From: Microcoleus sp036704825
Lineage (GTDB): Bacteria > Cyanobacteriota > Cyanobacteriia > Cyanobacteriales > Microcoleaceae
Assembly (NCBI GenBank): GCA_036704825.1
Contig: JAUBSN010000037.1
Coordinates: 12,434 to 76,433 of the forward strand
Direction of reading: 5' to 3'
Length of the DNA stretch: 64,000 nucleotides
Part shown: positions 25,611-33,501 of the stretch, in pieces
How the letters are laid out: each line of letters starts with the position of its first letter
Numbering within the stretch: position 1 is the stretch's first letter
Translations under genes and position numbers: made by a program
Notes under the pieces: model-generated
Told to the model about the DNA's origin: nothing
The model's input: only the letters and a program-made list of their open reading frames with translations
Database searches by the model: none

Positions 25611-28600
25611 TTAATATCCTAGTTGTGTCAGTCCTGATACGTTATTGAGAGTAGCTAAAATTTGACCGGTTGCTGTCAAGCGGATTAAGGTGTCGCTGTT
25701 GGCTTGAGTAATTGACAGTTGAGAGAAAGTCAAACCTCTAGTAAGGGCGATCGCATCTTTTCCGGGTTCAAAATCTCGAATGATATCCATCCCTGAATCG
25801 GCCCAAAGCAGAAAACGATCGTTCCCACTTCCTCCAATTAAAAAATCATCTCCCCAATCGCCGCTTAAAAAGTCGTCTCCCGCTCCCCCAAAGATGGTAT
25901 CATTGTCTTTTCCTCCCCAAATCGTATCATTTCCTTCACAGCCATCAAGTAGGTCGTTATTTTCATCACCCAGCAAGTAATCGTTGCCACCGCCACCACA
26001 GGCAGTATCGTCACCTAAATTTCCCAACAGAGTATCGTTGCCTTCACTGCCTAAAATTAAATCTCTATCCTTACCTCCCAATAAGAAATCGTTTCCTTTG
26101 CCCCCATCTAAAAAATCCGAGTCTTCGTTGCCGTGAATGAAGTCGCTATCTTCTCGGCCATTTAGCCAATCTTCTCCTCGATTCCCACATAATGTATCTC
26201 TTCCTTCATTACCAAGAATAATGTCTTGATTGTTGCCACCATAAAGCAAGTCATCTTCCGTTCCACCAGAGATAAAGTCGTTGCCTTCGTTACCGTTTAA
26301 AAAGTCATTTCCTTCGCCGCCAAACAGGTTGTCGTTACCTTCTTTTGCCTGGAAATAATCCTCGCTGCTGCTGCCGTCGAATGTCTCATTGCTAGCAGTA
26401 CCTGTGAGGGGTAGATCGATCGTACTATTCACAACTACCTTTTCTACAGGATTGGGTTGGTTGAGATTTGGGAGGGATAGAGAGTTACAAGGGCAATCTT
26501 CTGTCGGAATTTCAGTCGGTGTCGGAGTTGCTGTGGGAATCTCAGCAGGAATTGCCGTGGGAACTTCTGTGGGAATTGCCGTTGGTGTTGGCGTTTCTGT
26601 CGGAATTGGTGTCGGAGTTGGTGTTGGCGTTTCTGTCGGAATTTGTGTTTCTGCGGGAATTGGTGTCGGAATTGGAGTCGGAATTGGTGTTGGCGTTTCT
26701 GTCGGAATTGGTGTCGGAGTCGGAGTTGGTGTTGGCGTTTCTGCCGGAATTTCTGTCGGTGTCGGAGTTTCTGTCGGAATTGGTGTCGGAATTGGTGTCG
26801 GAGTTGGTGTTGGCGTTTCTGTCGGAGTTGGTGTCGGAGTTGGTGTTGGCGTTGGTGTCGGAGTTTCTGTCGGAGTTGGCGTTGGTGTCGGAGTTGGTGT
26901 CGGAGTTGGTGTCGGTGTCGGCGTTTCTGTCGGAGTTGGTGTCGGAGTTGGTGTCGGAGTTGGTGTTTCTATCGGAGTTGGTGTCGGAGTTGGCGTTGGT
27001 GTCGGCGTTTCTGTCGGAGTTGGTGTCGGTGTCGGCGTTTCTGTCGGAGTTGGTGTCGGAGTTGGTGTCGGAGTTGGTGTTTCTATCGGAGTTGGTGTTT
27101 CTATCGGAGTTGGTGTCGGAGTTGGCGTTGGTGTCGGAGTTTCTGTCGGAGTTGGTGTCGGAGTTGGCGTTGGTGTCGGAGTTGGTGTCGGAGTTGGTGT
27201 CGGAGTTGGTGTTGGTGTTGGTGTTGGAGTGGGATTAGAGTCATCACTATCATCATTGACAATAATGCCCGTACTTTGGTTGGCGGCGGGATCGATGGTG
27301 GCGTTGGTGGCGTTGTTGAGGGTAACGCTGAAAGTTTCATTCGCCTCAAATTTGTTGTCGCCGTTAACAATTACAGCGATCGTTTTTGTTAGCGCTTCTG
27401 ATGGATTAAAGATGAGATTACCGTCATTATCTTCGTAGTCGATATCGCCGACAGTAGCAGTACCGTCATCTGTCTTGTAGTTAACAGTAATGGGCAAACC
27501 AGAAGCATTGGAGAGGCTAACGGTGTAGTTGTAGGTAGTTGTGCCTGTATTGCCTTCAGCTTGGTTAATCGTGGCGGGGGCGATGCTGACAGTTGGAGGG
27601 TTATCGTTATCTGCAATTGTCAGAACTGCATTGTTGTATCGATCGCCAACTGTAGCATTTCCCGTTGGATTAGTTAGAGATAAATTAACCGTTTCGTCAG
27701 CTTCGTCGATCGCGTCATCGGCGATCGGAATAGTAACAATTTTTGGTGTCGTATCGCCGGCGGCAAAGTTAATTGCGATCGGCGTATTGGTGTAGTCAGC
27801 AGCAACAGCAGTACCATCCGTCAGCGTCAGCGTTGCCCCAACTGCACCTTTATTACCACCGATGCGATTGACGGTAATTGCAGTACCTACAATTGTGCCG
27901 TCTTCATTCACCGTGTAAGCGGGATTGCTAAATTGCAGTAAGCCGGGGGAAGGTTGAGAAAATTCCGAAGTATCGTTAGTTGCTAAGTTAGTAGCAGTAG
28001 TCACGATCGCCCCTGTTGCAGTTAAAAGCGGCGATGTAAAATTAGCATTGCCAGCAGCATCAGTTATGAGATTAACAAAGTTGAGATAATTTTGTCCTTC
28101 GCCGTTACCGCTGGGATCTAAGGCAATATTGTCAAAAAATTCGACGCGGAAATTCGTATTGGGAATGCTGTTGAGAGTGCCGCTAATAGTAATGTTGCCG
28201 TTACTAGCAGTTGCCGAGGTTAACACCGGAAAATTTTGCAAGCCGTTGCCGCCTGTATCTCCGTCTCCCAAGTCGTTTGGAGTAACGCCGTCGCTAGTTA
28301 AGGGATCGGCATCGTTATCGAGATCGATGCCTAAACCATTATTAGAAAAGATAGAATTGCCTAAAATTGCCAAACCGTTGCCACCGGTCACTTGAATGCC
28401 GCTGCTACCGCTAAATGCGATCGTATTTCCTTCTCCTGCTGCGGTGCCGCCGATGCGGTTATTGATACCAATATTTTCAGATAAAACACTGTACAAGGTA
28501 TTGGGTAAAGAACTGCTGCCATTAGTTTGCGTGCCGATATAGTTGCCGATAATGCGGTTGCCCGTAACAAGGTTGTTATCGAAATACACGGCGATTTGAT

Positions 28601-29744
28601 TACCGGAAATGACATTCCGTTCTTGCGGTGTTGTGCCACCGATGATGTTACTTTCGCCAATACTGATATAGATACCGATCGCATTTTCTAAAGCGGCAGT
28701 ACCGCTGATATTTGTGCCGATATAGTTGCCGAGAATTCGGTTTGTTGCAGTGGCACCGCCGAAAGGTGCGGGCGCTGCTGCAAAAAAAATACCCGCAGTC
28801 CCATTGCCAGAAATGATGTTGCGTTCTTGAGGCGTTGTTCCGCCGATAATATTGTTAGAAGCGCTGCCAATAGTGATGCCAAGGGAAGCGTTTCCTAGCG
28901 CTACATTACCGGTGATATCAGTGCCGATGCGGTTGCCGACAACTCGATTTTGGGTGGCTGTTGGGCCACTGATCCCAACTCCAGTCCCCGAACCTCCCAC
29001 ATTGCCAGAAATCAGGTTGTTTTGAATCCGGTTTTCCGGCGCATTCAGGATACTGATGCCAGTGTTGTTGGCGATCGCAGCAGTACCAGTAACATCAGTG
29101 CCAATGCGGTTGCCGATGACTTGGTTGTTGCGCGCAGCGATGCCGGAAATCTGGATGCCAATACCAGAAGCAGGTGTGTCGTTACCGGAGATTAAGTTGT
29201 TCTCGATTCGATTATCTGGAACACCATCAATCACGATCCCTCTGGCGTTGCCCCGATCGATTGTACCCGCAAGATCGGTGCCGATGTGGTTGCTGGCGAT
29301 CGCATTGCTGCCATTGCTTTGCAAGCGGATACCTGCCAAGTCAAATCTGTTGATTGCTAAACCTCGCACGGTACTGTTCCCAGCAGTGATATCAAGTCCG
29401 ACCATCCCAACTCCTGCGAGGTTGCCGCTGAGTTCCACCAGCGGCAAACCGTTATAGCCCGCGCCGCCTTGACTCAAACCGTCGATGACAACTCGATCGG
29501 AAATTTGCGGCAGTGCGGATAGAGGCTGAATTAATTGCTGAGAACCGATCGCCCCGATATTAAACGCGATCGTATCGCGATCGGCCCCAGTACCGACAGT
29601 GCCGTTAATTTGCGCTTGTTCTGCCACAGTCAAAGTAGCAAAATTCAGAGTGCCATTCGCAACCAGAATTGCCTCTCTGAGGGTGAGGACGGCATTCCTG
29701 ATATCCGAGTCATCTGTGCTATTAACGGTAATGGTAGCAGCCAT
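25611..29744 (-). CDS. Large secreted beta-helix / Calx-beta / RTX protein
   Basis: 1377 residues. N-terminal CSLREAI-like motif (LREAILVANGTLNF) starts a right-handed beta-helix (about 1-480) of repeated N-x-I-x-GN-x-IG-type turns; then Calx-beta domains (about 620-830; VNRIGGNKGAVGATLTLTDG); then a Pro-Thr linker of about 250 residues (835-1088) made almost only of PTPTP with some Glu and Ile; finally RTX nonapeptides (about 1110-1345) and a cap. It has no signal peptide, consistent with type I secretion by the C-terminal RTX part. Probably a surface or matrix protein. It shares its upstream region type with the two neighbouring RTX genes. Confidence 0.88.
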   Translation of the reverse strand: MAATITVNSTDDSDIRNAVLTLREAILVANGTLNFATLTVAEQAQINGTVGTGADRDTIAFNIGAIGSQQLIQPLSALPQISDRVVIDGLSQGGAGYNGLPLVELSGNLAGVGMVGLDITAGNSTVRGLAINRFDLAGIRLQSNGSNAIASNHIGTDLAGTIDRGNARGIVIDGVPDNRIENNLISGNDTPASGIGIQISGIAARNNQVIGNRIGTDVTGTAAIANNTGISILNAPENRIQNNLISGNVGGSGTGVGISGPTATQNRVVGNRIGTDITGNVALGNASLGITIGSASNNIIGGTTPQERNIISGNGTAGIFFAAAPAPFGGATATNRILGNYIGTNISGTAALENAIGIYISIGESNIIGGTTPQERNVISGNQIAVYFDNNLVTGNRIIGNYIGTQTNGSSSLPNTLYSVLSENIGINNRIGGTAAGEGNTIAFSGSSGIQVTGGNGLAILGNSIFSNNGLGIDLDNDADPLTSDGVTPNDLGDGDTGGNGLQNFPVLTSATASNGNITISGTLNSIPNTNFRVEFFDNIALDPSGNGEGQNYLNFVNLITDAAGNANFTSPLLTATGAIVTTATNLATNDTSEFSQPSPGLLQFSNPAYTVNEDGTIVGTAITVNRIGGNKGAVGATLTLTDGTAVAADYTNTPIAINFAAGDTTPKIVTIPIADDAIDEADETVNLSLTNPTGNATVGDRYNNAVLTIADNDNPPTVSIAPATINQAEGNTGTTTYNYTVSLSNASGLPITVNYKTDDGTATVGDIDYEDNDGNLIFNPSEALTKTIAVIVNGDNKFEANETFSVTLNNATNATIDPAANQSTGIIVNDDSDDSNPTPTPTPTPTPTPTPTPTPTPTPTPTPTPTETPTPTPTPTPTPIETPTPIETPTPTPTPTPTPTETPTPTPTPTETPTPTPTPTPTPIETPTPTPTPTPTPTETPTPTPTPTPTPTPTPTPTETPTPTPTPTPTPTPTETPTPTPTPIPTPIPTETPTPTEIPAETPTPTPTPTPIPTETPTPIPTPIPTPIPAETQIPTETPTPTPTPIPTETPTPTAIPTEVPTAIPAEIPTATPTPTEIPTEDCPCNSLSLPNLNQPNPVEKVVVNSTIDLPLTGTASNETFDGSSSEDYFQAKEGNDNLFGGEGNDFLNGNEGNDFISGGTEDDLLYGGNNQDIILGNEGRDTLCGNRGEDWLNGREDSDFIHGNEDSDFLDGGKGNDFLLGGKDRDLILGSEGNDTLLGNLGDDTACGGGGNDYLLGDENNDLLDGCEGNDTIWGGKDNDTIFGGAGDDFLSGDWGDDFLIGGSGNDRFLLWADSGMDIIRDFEPGKDAIALTRGLTFSQLSITQANSDTLIRLTATGQILATLNNVSGLTQLGY
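26480..27240 (-). repeat. Pro-Thr-encoding low-complexity tract
   Basis: About 760 bp of short tandem units (plus strand GGAGTTGGTGTC-type hexamers and dodecamers). They encode the PT-rich linker of the large RTX protein. All three opposite-strand frames stay open because of the periodicity; those frames are not genes. Such a tract will vary in length between strains. Confidence 0.92.
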
Positions 29745-29836
29745 AATTTTTCTCCTTATACCCTGGTGTTGGCGAGGTTCGGCTATTGTTGGTGAGGCGA
29801 TCGATAATTGCGATCGGGCTCGGCAATCAACTTGCT

Positions 29837-29955
29837 TCTAAACCAGTTTATTTTCTAAGAACAAAAGCGACCAGGGGAGTAAAATCAGGCGTTTCTACAA
29901 GGACTGACAGTAAAAACTCAGGTTAAATCAGTTAAAATAGGAAAAAGTCAGGGTA
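29837..29955 (-). promoter_or_regulatory. RTX upstream region, copy B (TCAGG repeats)
   Basis: AACCAGTTTATTTTCTAAG opens the region, followed by TCAGGC at 29885, TCAGGT at 29918 and TCAGGG at 29948, spaced 33 and 30 bp. The same order as copy A. It lies between the divergent large RTX gene (start 29744) and the HTH-AAA gene (start 30033), so it could control both. Confidence 0.6.
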
Positions 29956-30032
29956 ACTTTCCAGTGCAGGAACAACTGCTCTCTTGCAAGCATCTGCATA
30001 CTTACGTATATGGGTACTTACCCGTCAATCCC

Positions 30033-31385
30033 ATGAACTCAGAATTAGAATTCTCTTGGAGCAAAACCAAAGAATCTGCCGATCGCATTTTTGCTCAAAA
30101 CACCGGCAAACATCTCAGCGACATCGAAATGAAAGTCCTTCAAGGTTCCTGGGAAGGCAAAAGTTACGATGAAATCGCCAAAACTTACGGCTACAGTGCT
30201 GAATACCTCAACAAAGATGTCGGCAATAAATTGTGGCACAAGCTTTCAGAAGCCTTAGCAGAAAAAATTACGAAGAAAAATTTTAAAGAAGCTCTGAGGA
30301 GATTTGCATCGCAAGAGTCCACTCAATATATTAACACCAACCTGCTCTTACAACCGCTGACTGCGGCAAATTTGCAGTTTCCCGAAGGCTCGGTATCGTT
30401 AGATTCTCCTTTTTATGTGGAGCGTTGCAACATTGAATCTTTGTGCTGCGAGACAGTTGTGAAACCCGGTTCGCTGATTCGGATCAAAGCACCGGAAATG
30501 ATGGGCAAAACTTCATTGATGACCCGAATTTTAGCTCATGGCGATCGGGAAAAATATCACGCAGTTTATCTCGATTTGAGCGCGGCAGACCGAGGAATAT
30601 TAACAAATTTGGATAAATTTCTGCGCTGGCTGTGTTTGATGGTAAGCCGACAGTTAAAGTTAGAAAACAAGTTAAACGAGTATTGGGATACCGATATTTT
30701 GGGCAGCAACGATAACTGTACGGTTTACTTTGAAGAGTATTTGCTGACAGAAACAGCAGCGCCTCTGGTTTTGGGCTTGGATGAAGTCGATCGCCTATTT
30801 CCCTACACCGAAGTAGTTGAAGACTTTTTGGGGATGCTGCGAAGCTGGCACGAAAAAGCCAAGATTTCCGATATCTGGAAAAAACTGCGGTTGGTAATGG
30901 CGCATTCTACCGAAGTTTATATTCCTTTGGACATGAATCAATCTCCGTTTAATGCGGGAGTGCCGGTTGAGTTGCTGGAGTTTGACAGGCCGCAAATTCA
31001 CGATTTAGCTCGTTTGCACGGCTTGGAGTGGGATGAGGGGCAATTGCAAGAGTTAATAAGTGCGATCGGCGGACATCCTTATTTAGTTAGATTGGCAATG
31101 TATGAGATTAGTTGTGGCAAAATCTCATTAACTCAGTTATTAAAAAATGCGGCATCAGAATCTGGAATTTACAGCAGTCATTTGCGAAAGCATTTGGAAA
31201 TACTGCAACACAATCCTGAATTAGCTTTAGCTTTGAAAAAAGTTGTCAATTCTGCCGAACCAGTTGAATTAGATTCGATGCAAATTTACAAATTGCACAG
31301 CATGGGAATTGTGCGGCGGCAAAACAATTATGTCATGCCGCGTTGCAATTTGTACCGCGAATATTTCTGCCGCGTTTTAGGTTAA
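30033..31385 (+). CDS. VMAP-N-type HTH / AAA-like ATPase
   Basis: 450 residues from the ATG at 30033; the frame also opens at a GTG at 29964. Residues 1-85 resemble the N-terminal HTH of vWA-MoxR-associated proteins (SDIEMKVLQGSWEGKSYDEI, then SAEYLNKDVGNKLWHKL), a LuxR-like fold. The rest is an AAA_35-like ATPase: P-loop MMGKTSLMTRIL, Walker B-like LVLGLDEVDRLF, then a winged helix (HKLHSMGIV). These STAND-like proteins are predicted signal-integrating switches in cyanobacterial conflict or signalling systems. Its end overlaps the convergent RTX gene by 4 bp. No effector domain is attached, so a partner in trans is likely. Confidence 0.82.
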   Translation: MNSELEFSWSKTKESADRIFAQNTGKHLSDIEMKVLQGSWEGKSYDEIAKTYGYSAEYLNKDVGNKLWHKLSEALAEKITKKNFKEALRRFASQESTQYINTNLLLQPLTAANLQFPEGSVSLDSPFYVERCNIESLCCETVVKPGSLIRIKAPEMMGKTSLMTRILAHGDREKYHAVYLDLSAADRGILTNLDKFLRWLCLMVSRQLKLENKLNEYWDTDILGSNDNCTVYFEEYLLTETAAPLVLGLDEVDRLFPYTEVVEDFLGMLRSWHEKAKISDIWKKLRLVMAHSTEVYIPLDMNQSPFNAGVPVELLEFDRPQIHDLARLHGLEWDEGQLQELISAIGGHPYLVRLAMYEISCGKISLTQLLKNAASESGIYSSHLRKHLEILQHNPELALALKKVVNSAEPVELDSMQIYKLHSMGIVRRQNNYVMPRCNLYREYFCRVLG

Positions 31386-32086
31386 AAAGCGGAGATGAAC
31401 ACCTGATTGGGGTTGACATTGGTAATATTTTGGTCTTGCACAACACCAATCAAATCACCCCTGTAGAAAACTCCTGTGTCTTGGACATTGCTACCTTCCC
31501 AGTTGCCAAGTCCAAGCGAATAACCGTCTGTTAGAATGCCTTGAATTTGGATTTTATCGGTTTGAGTTAAGCTAAAGTCGGTAATTGTAGCGTAGCCATT
31601 TCCGAGGTAGTAAACGCTATTTGCGTCACCCAACGCGAACCTGTCGTTTCCAATGCCACCTGTGAGGATGTCGAATTCATTTTCCCCAAACCCGAAACCA
31701 GTAAGTCGATCGTTACCGCTTCCGCCCAAGAGAATGTCGTTGCCGGTACCGCCAAGCAGAGCATCGTCTAAATTACCGCCAATCAGCCGATCGTTACCAG
31801 GGCCGCCAACTAGATAGTCGTAGCCAACGCCGCCATATAAAGTGTCATTACCAGCGCCACCATCGAGAACGTCGTTGTTAGACCCACCATCGAGATAGTC
31901 ATTTCCACCAAGACCCAACAATATATCGCTTCCTGCATCACCATAGATTGTGTCAGATCCCAGCGTTAATACAGGGCCATTGGGGCCTTGCATCCATTCA
32001 GGATCTTTACCAACTAACTTGGGTCGGAATTGACCGTTATTGAAGGTATCGTCGTCATTGAAAGGGGTTCCATTAATAATTGCCAT
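31382..32086 (-). CDS. RTX-type calcium-binding protein (copy 2)
   Basis: 234 residues from the ATG at 32086, with AAGGAG 8 nt upstream as in copy 1. MAIINGTPFNDDDTF, RTX nonapeptides (LDGGAGNDTLYGG, LLGGSGNDRLTG) and the cap YLGNGYATITDFSL...NPNQVFIS repeat the design of the 24528 gene, so they are paralogues. Probably a type I secreted, calcium-folded protein. Unlike the other three RTX genes I see no TCAGGT array upstream. Four-base convergent overlap with the HTH-AAA gene. Confidence 0.9.
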   Translation of the reverse strand: MAIINGTPFNDDDTFNNGQFRPKLVGKDPEWMQGPNGPVLTLGSDTIYGDAGSDILLGLGGNDYLDGGSNNDVLDGGAGNDTLYGGVGYDYLVGGPGNDRLIGGNLDDALLGGTGNDILLGGSGNDRLTGFGFGENEFDILTGGIGNDRFALGDANSVYYLGNGYATITDFSLTQTDKIQIQGILTDGYSLGLGNWEGSNVQDTGVFYRGDLIGVVQDQNITNVNPNQVFISAF

Positions 32087-32315
32087 TTCAGTTGCTCCTT
32101 GTTCTTCAAAATTAGGGCGTAGAGATTGAGCGAAACCCACGTAGATGAATTTTGTTTGTGTAGGCAAGGGTGCAAGTTCGATGGCTGGCGTCGCCACATT
32201 CGACTTGCACCCAGACGAGCGGTTTCCAACCGCAGGCAGGGATCTTTTCCCTTAAGTTGACAGACCAAGAATGGGCGGAGCGAAGCGGATAGTGTGCAGC
32301 GCCCTACAGATAGAA

Positions 32316-33203
32316 TTACACAAAGGAGAGGGTTAAATCCGCAGCCATTGTGTCTGAAACTACGGCAATCATGTCACCTTGATAAAATATTTTCGTGTCT
32401 TTCAGAGAGTCATTGCCGTAATCGTAGTAGCCCGATACAAATTCGTAGTCTTGCTTTTGACCGACCATCAAAATTGCATCTCCATCGGCTTTCTTAAAGT
32501 CCCGAATAATTGCATAAGCGTGCTCGCCTAAGCCATCTAAATAAGGAACTTCAAATTCTGGGCCGTCGATAACTAGCGAGAATGTATCGGCTCCGGAACC
32601 GCCAATTAAGGTATCGACTTCATAATAATCGTATCCGTCACCATTGGCGTGACCAACAAGAAAATCGTTGCCGCTATTGCCTTCTAGCCAATCGGAATCG
32701 CCACCGCCATAGACTTTATCATTGCCAGTACCGCCAAATAGGAAGTCGTCACCGTCAAGGCCTTTGAGTGTATCTGCACCGCCACCGCCAAAGATGTCAT
32801 CGTCCGTGTAATGCTTTCCTACTAGGTAGTCATTTCCTGGTGTTCCCGTTATGTTGTCATTGGGTAAGCCACTGATTTTATCGATGCGGCCGAATAAGCT
32901 GTTAGTAGAGTTGCTATCTGCGGCGATTACTTCACGTATTTCTACCATTGGATTACCATCGTCTTCTGTCCGGGGAACATCGGTGAAGTCTTCAATAAAA
33001 GGGGATTTATTGGGATTCGGATCGCCATCGGGGTCTGTCCGGGGAACATCGGTAAAGTCTTCAATCAAACCGAATTTATTAGGCTTAGGATTCGGATTAC
33101 CTGAATCAGGGTCTTCTTTTCGGGGAAGGTCGGTCAAGTCTTCAATTAAACCGAATCTCAGGGTAGAAATGTTAGCGTCGGCGATCGTTCTAACTTCTGT
33201 CAT
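32316..33203 (-). CDS. RTX-type protein with N-terminal 20-residue repeats
   Basis: 295 residues. Residues 15-90 hold three tandem imperfect repeats on the pattern FGLIEDFTDVPRTDPDGDPN, which I do not recognise as a known domain. RTX nonapeptides follow (GGGGADTLKGLDGDDFLFG, GGGDSDWLEGNSGNDFL) and a cap (HAYAIIRDFKKADGDAI...). Probably secreted and calcium-dependent. It shares the homologous upstream region with the genes at 24528 and 25611. The start is supported by AGGA about 10 nt before the ATG. Confidence 0.85.
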   Translation of the reverse strand: MTEVRTIADANISTLRFGLIEDLTDLPRKEDPDSGNPNPKPNKFGLIEDFTDVPRTDPDGDPNPNKSPFIEDFTDVPRTEDDGNPMVEIREVIAADSNSTNSLFGRIDKISGLPNDNITGTPGNDYLVGKHYTDDDIFGGGGADTLKGLDGDDFLFGGTGNDKVYGGGDSDWLEGNSGNDFLVGHANGDGYDYYEVDTLIGGSGADTFSLVIDGPEFEVPYLDGLGEHAYAIIRDFKKADGDAILMVGQKQDYEFVSGYYDYGNDSLKDTKIFYQGDMIAVVSDTMAADLTLSFV

Positions 33204-33287
33204 GGTAGTAATCCTATTTATGAGTGTATTCTGAGTTTGTCAAAGCGCTAAGTGTTTGTATTTGTTTGGTGCACCTTTCGCTTTCTG

Positions 33288-33470
33288 TTACCAGTTTCTT
33301 GCTAAAAATATTGAACTGCAATGGTGATAAAATCAGGTATTATAGGAACTGATAAAGAGCTTCGCACTCGGAATTTATCGGAAAAAATCAGGTGCAGCCT
33401 GAGAAAGCATCCTCAAAATCAGCAAAAATCAGGTTTTTTGGTAAATCTCTACATAGTCAGGTTTGCGATC
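33288..33470 (-). promoter_or_regulatory. RTX upstream region, copy C (four TCAGGT repeats)
   Basis: ACCAGTTTCTTGC opens the region; TCAGGT is at 33333, 33388, 33429 and 33457. The first two are 55 bp apart, the same spacing as in copy A, and both copies share CAATGG-N2-ATAAAATCAGGT and TC(C/G)GAAAAAATCAGGT. It lies between the divergent RTX gene (start 33203) and the AAA-WD40 gene. Confidence 0.65.
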
Positions 33471-33501
33471 GTACAATCAAATCTAGATTTTGGTGCAGGC
33501 A

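Noticed and set aside
26389..27438. Long plus-strand frames of Gly-Val and Leu-Ser repeats
   Set aside because: They are the reverse of the Pro-Thr tract; periodic DNA keeps all frames open.
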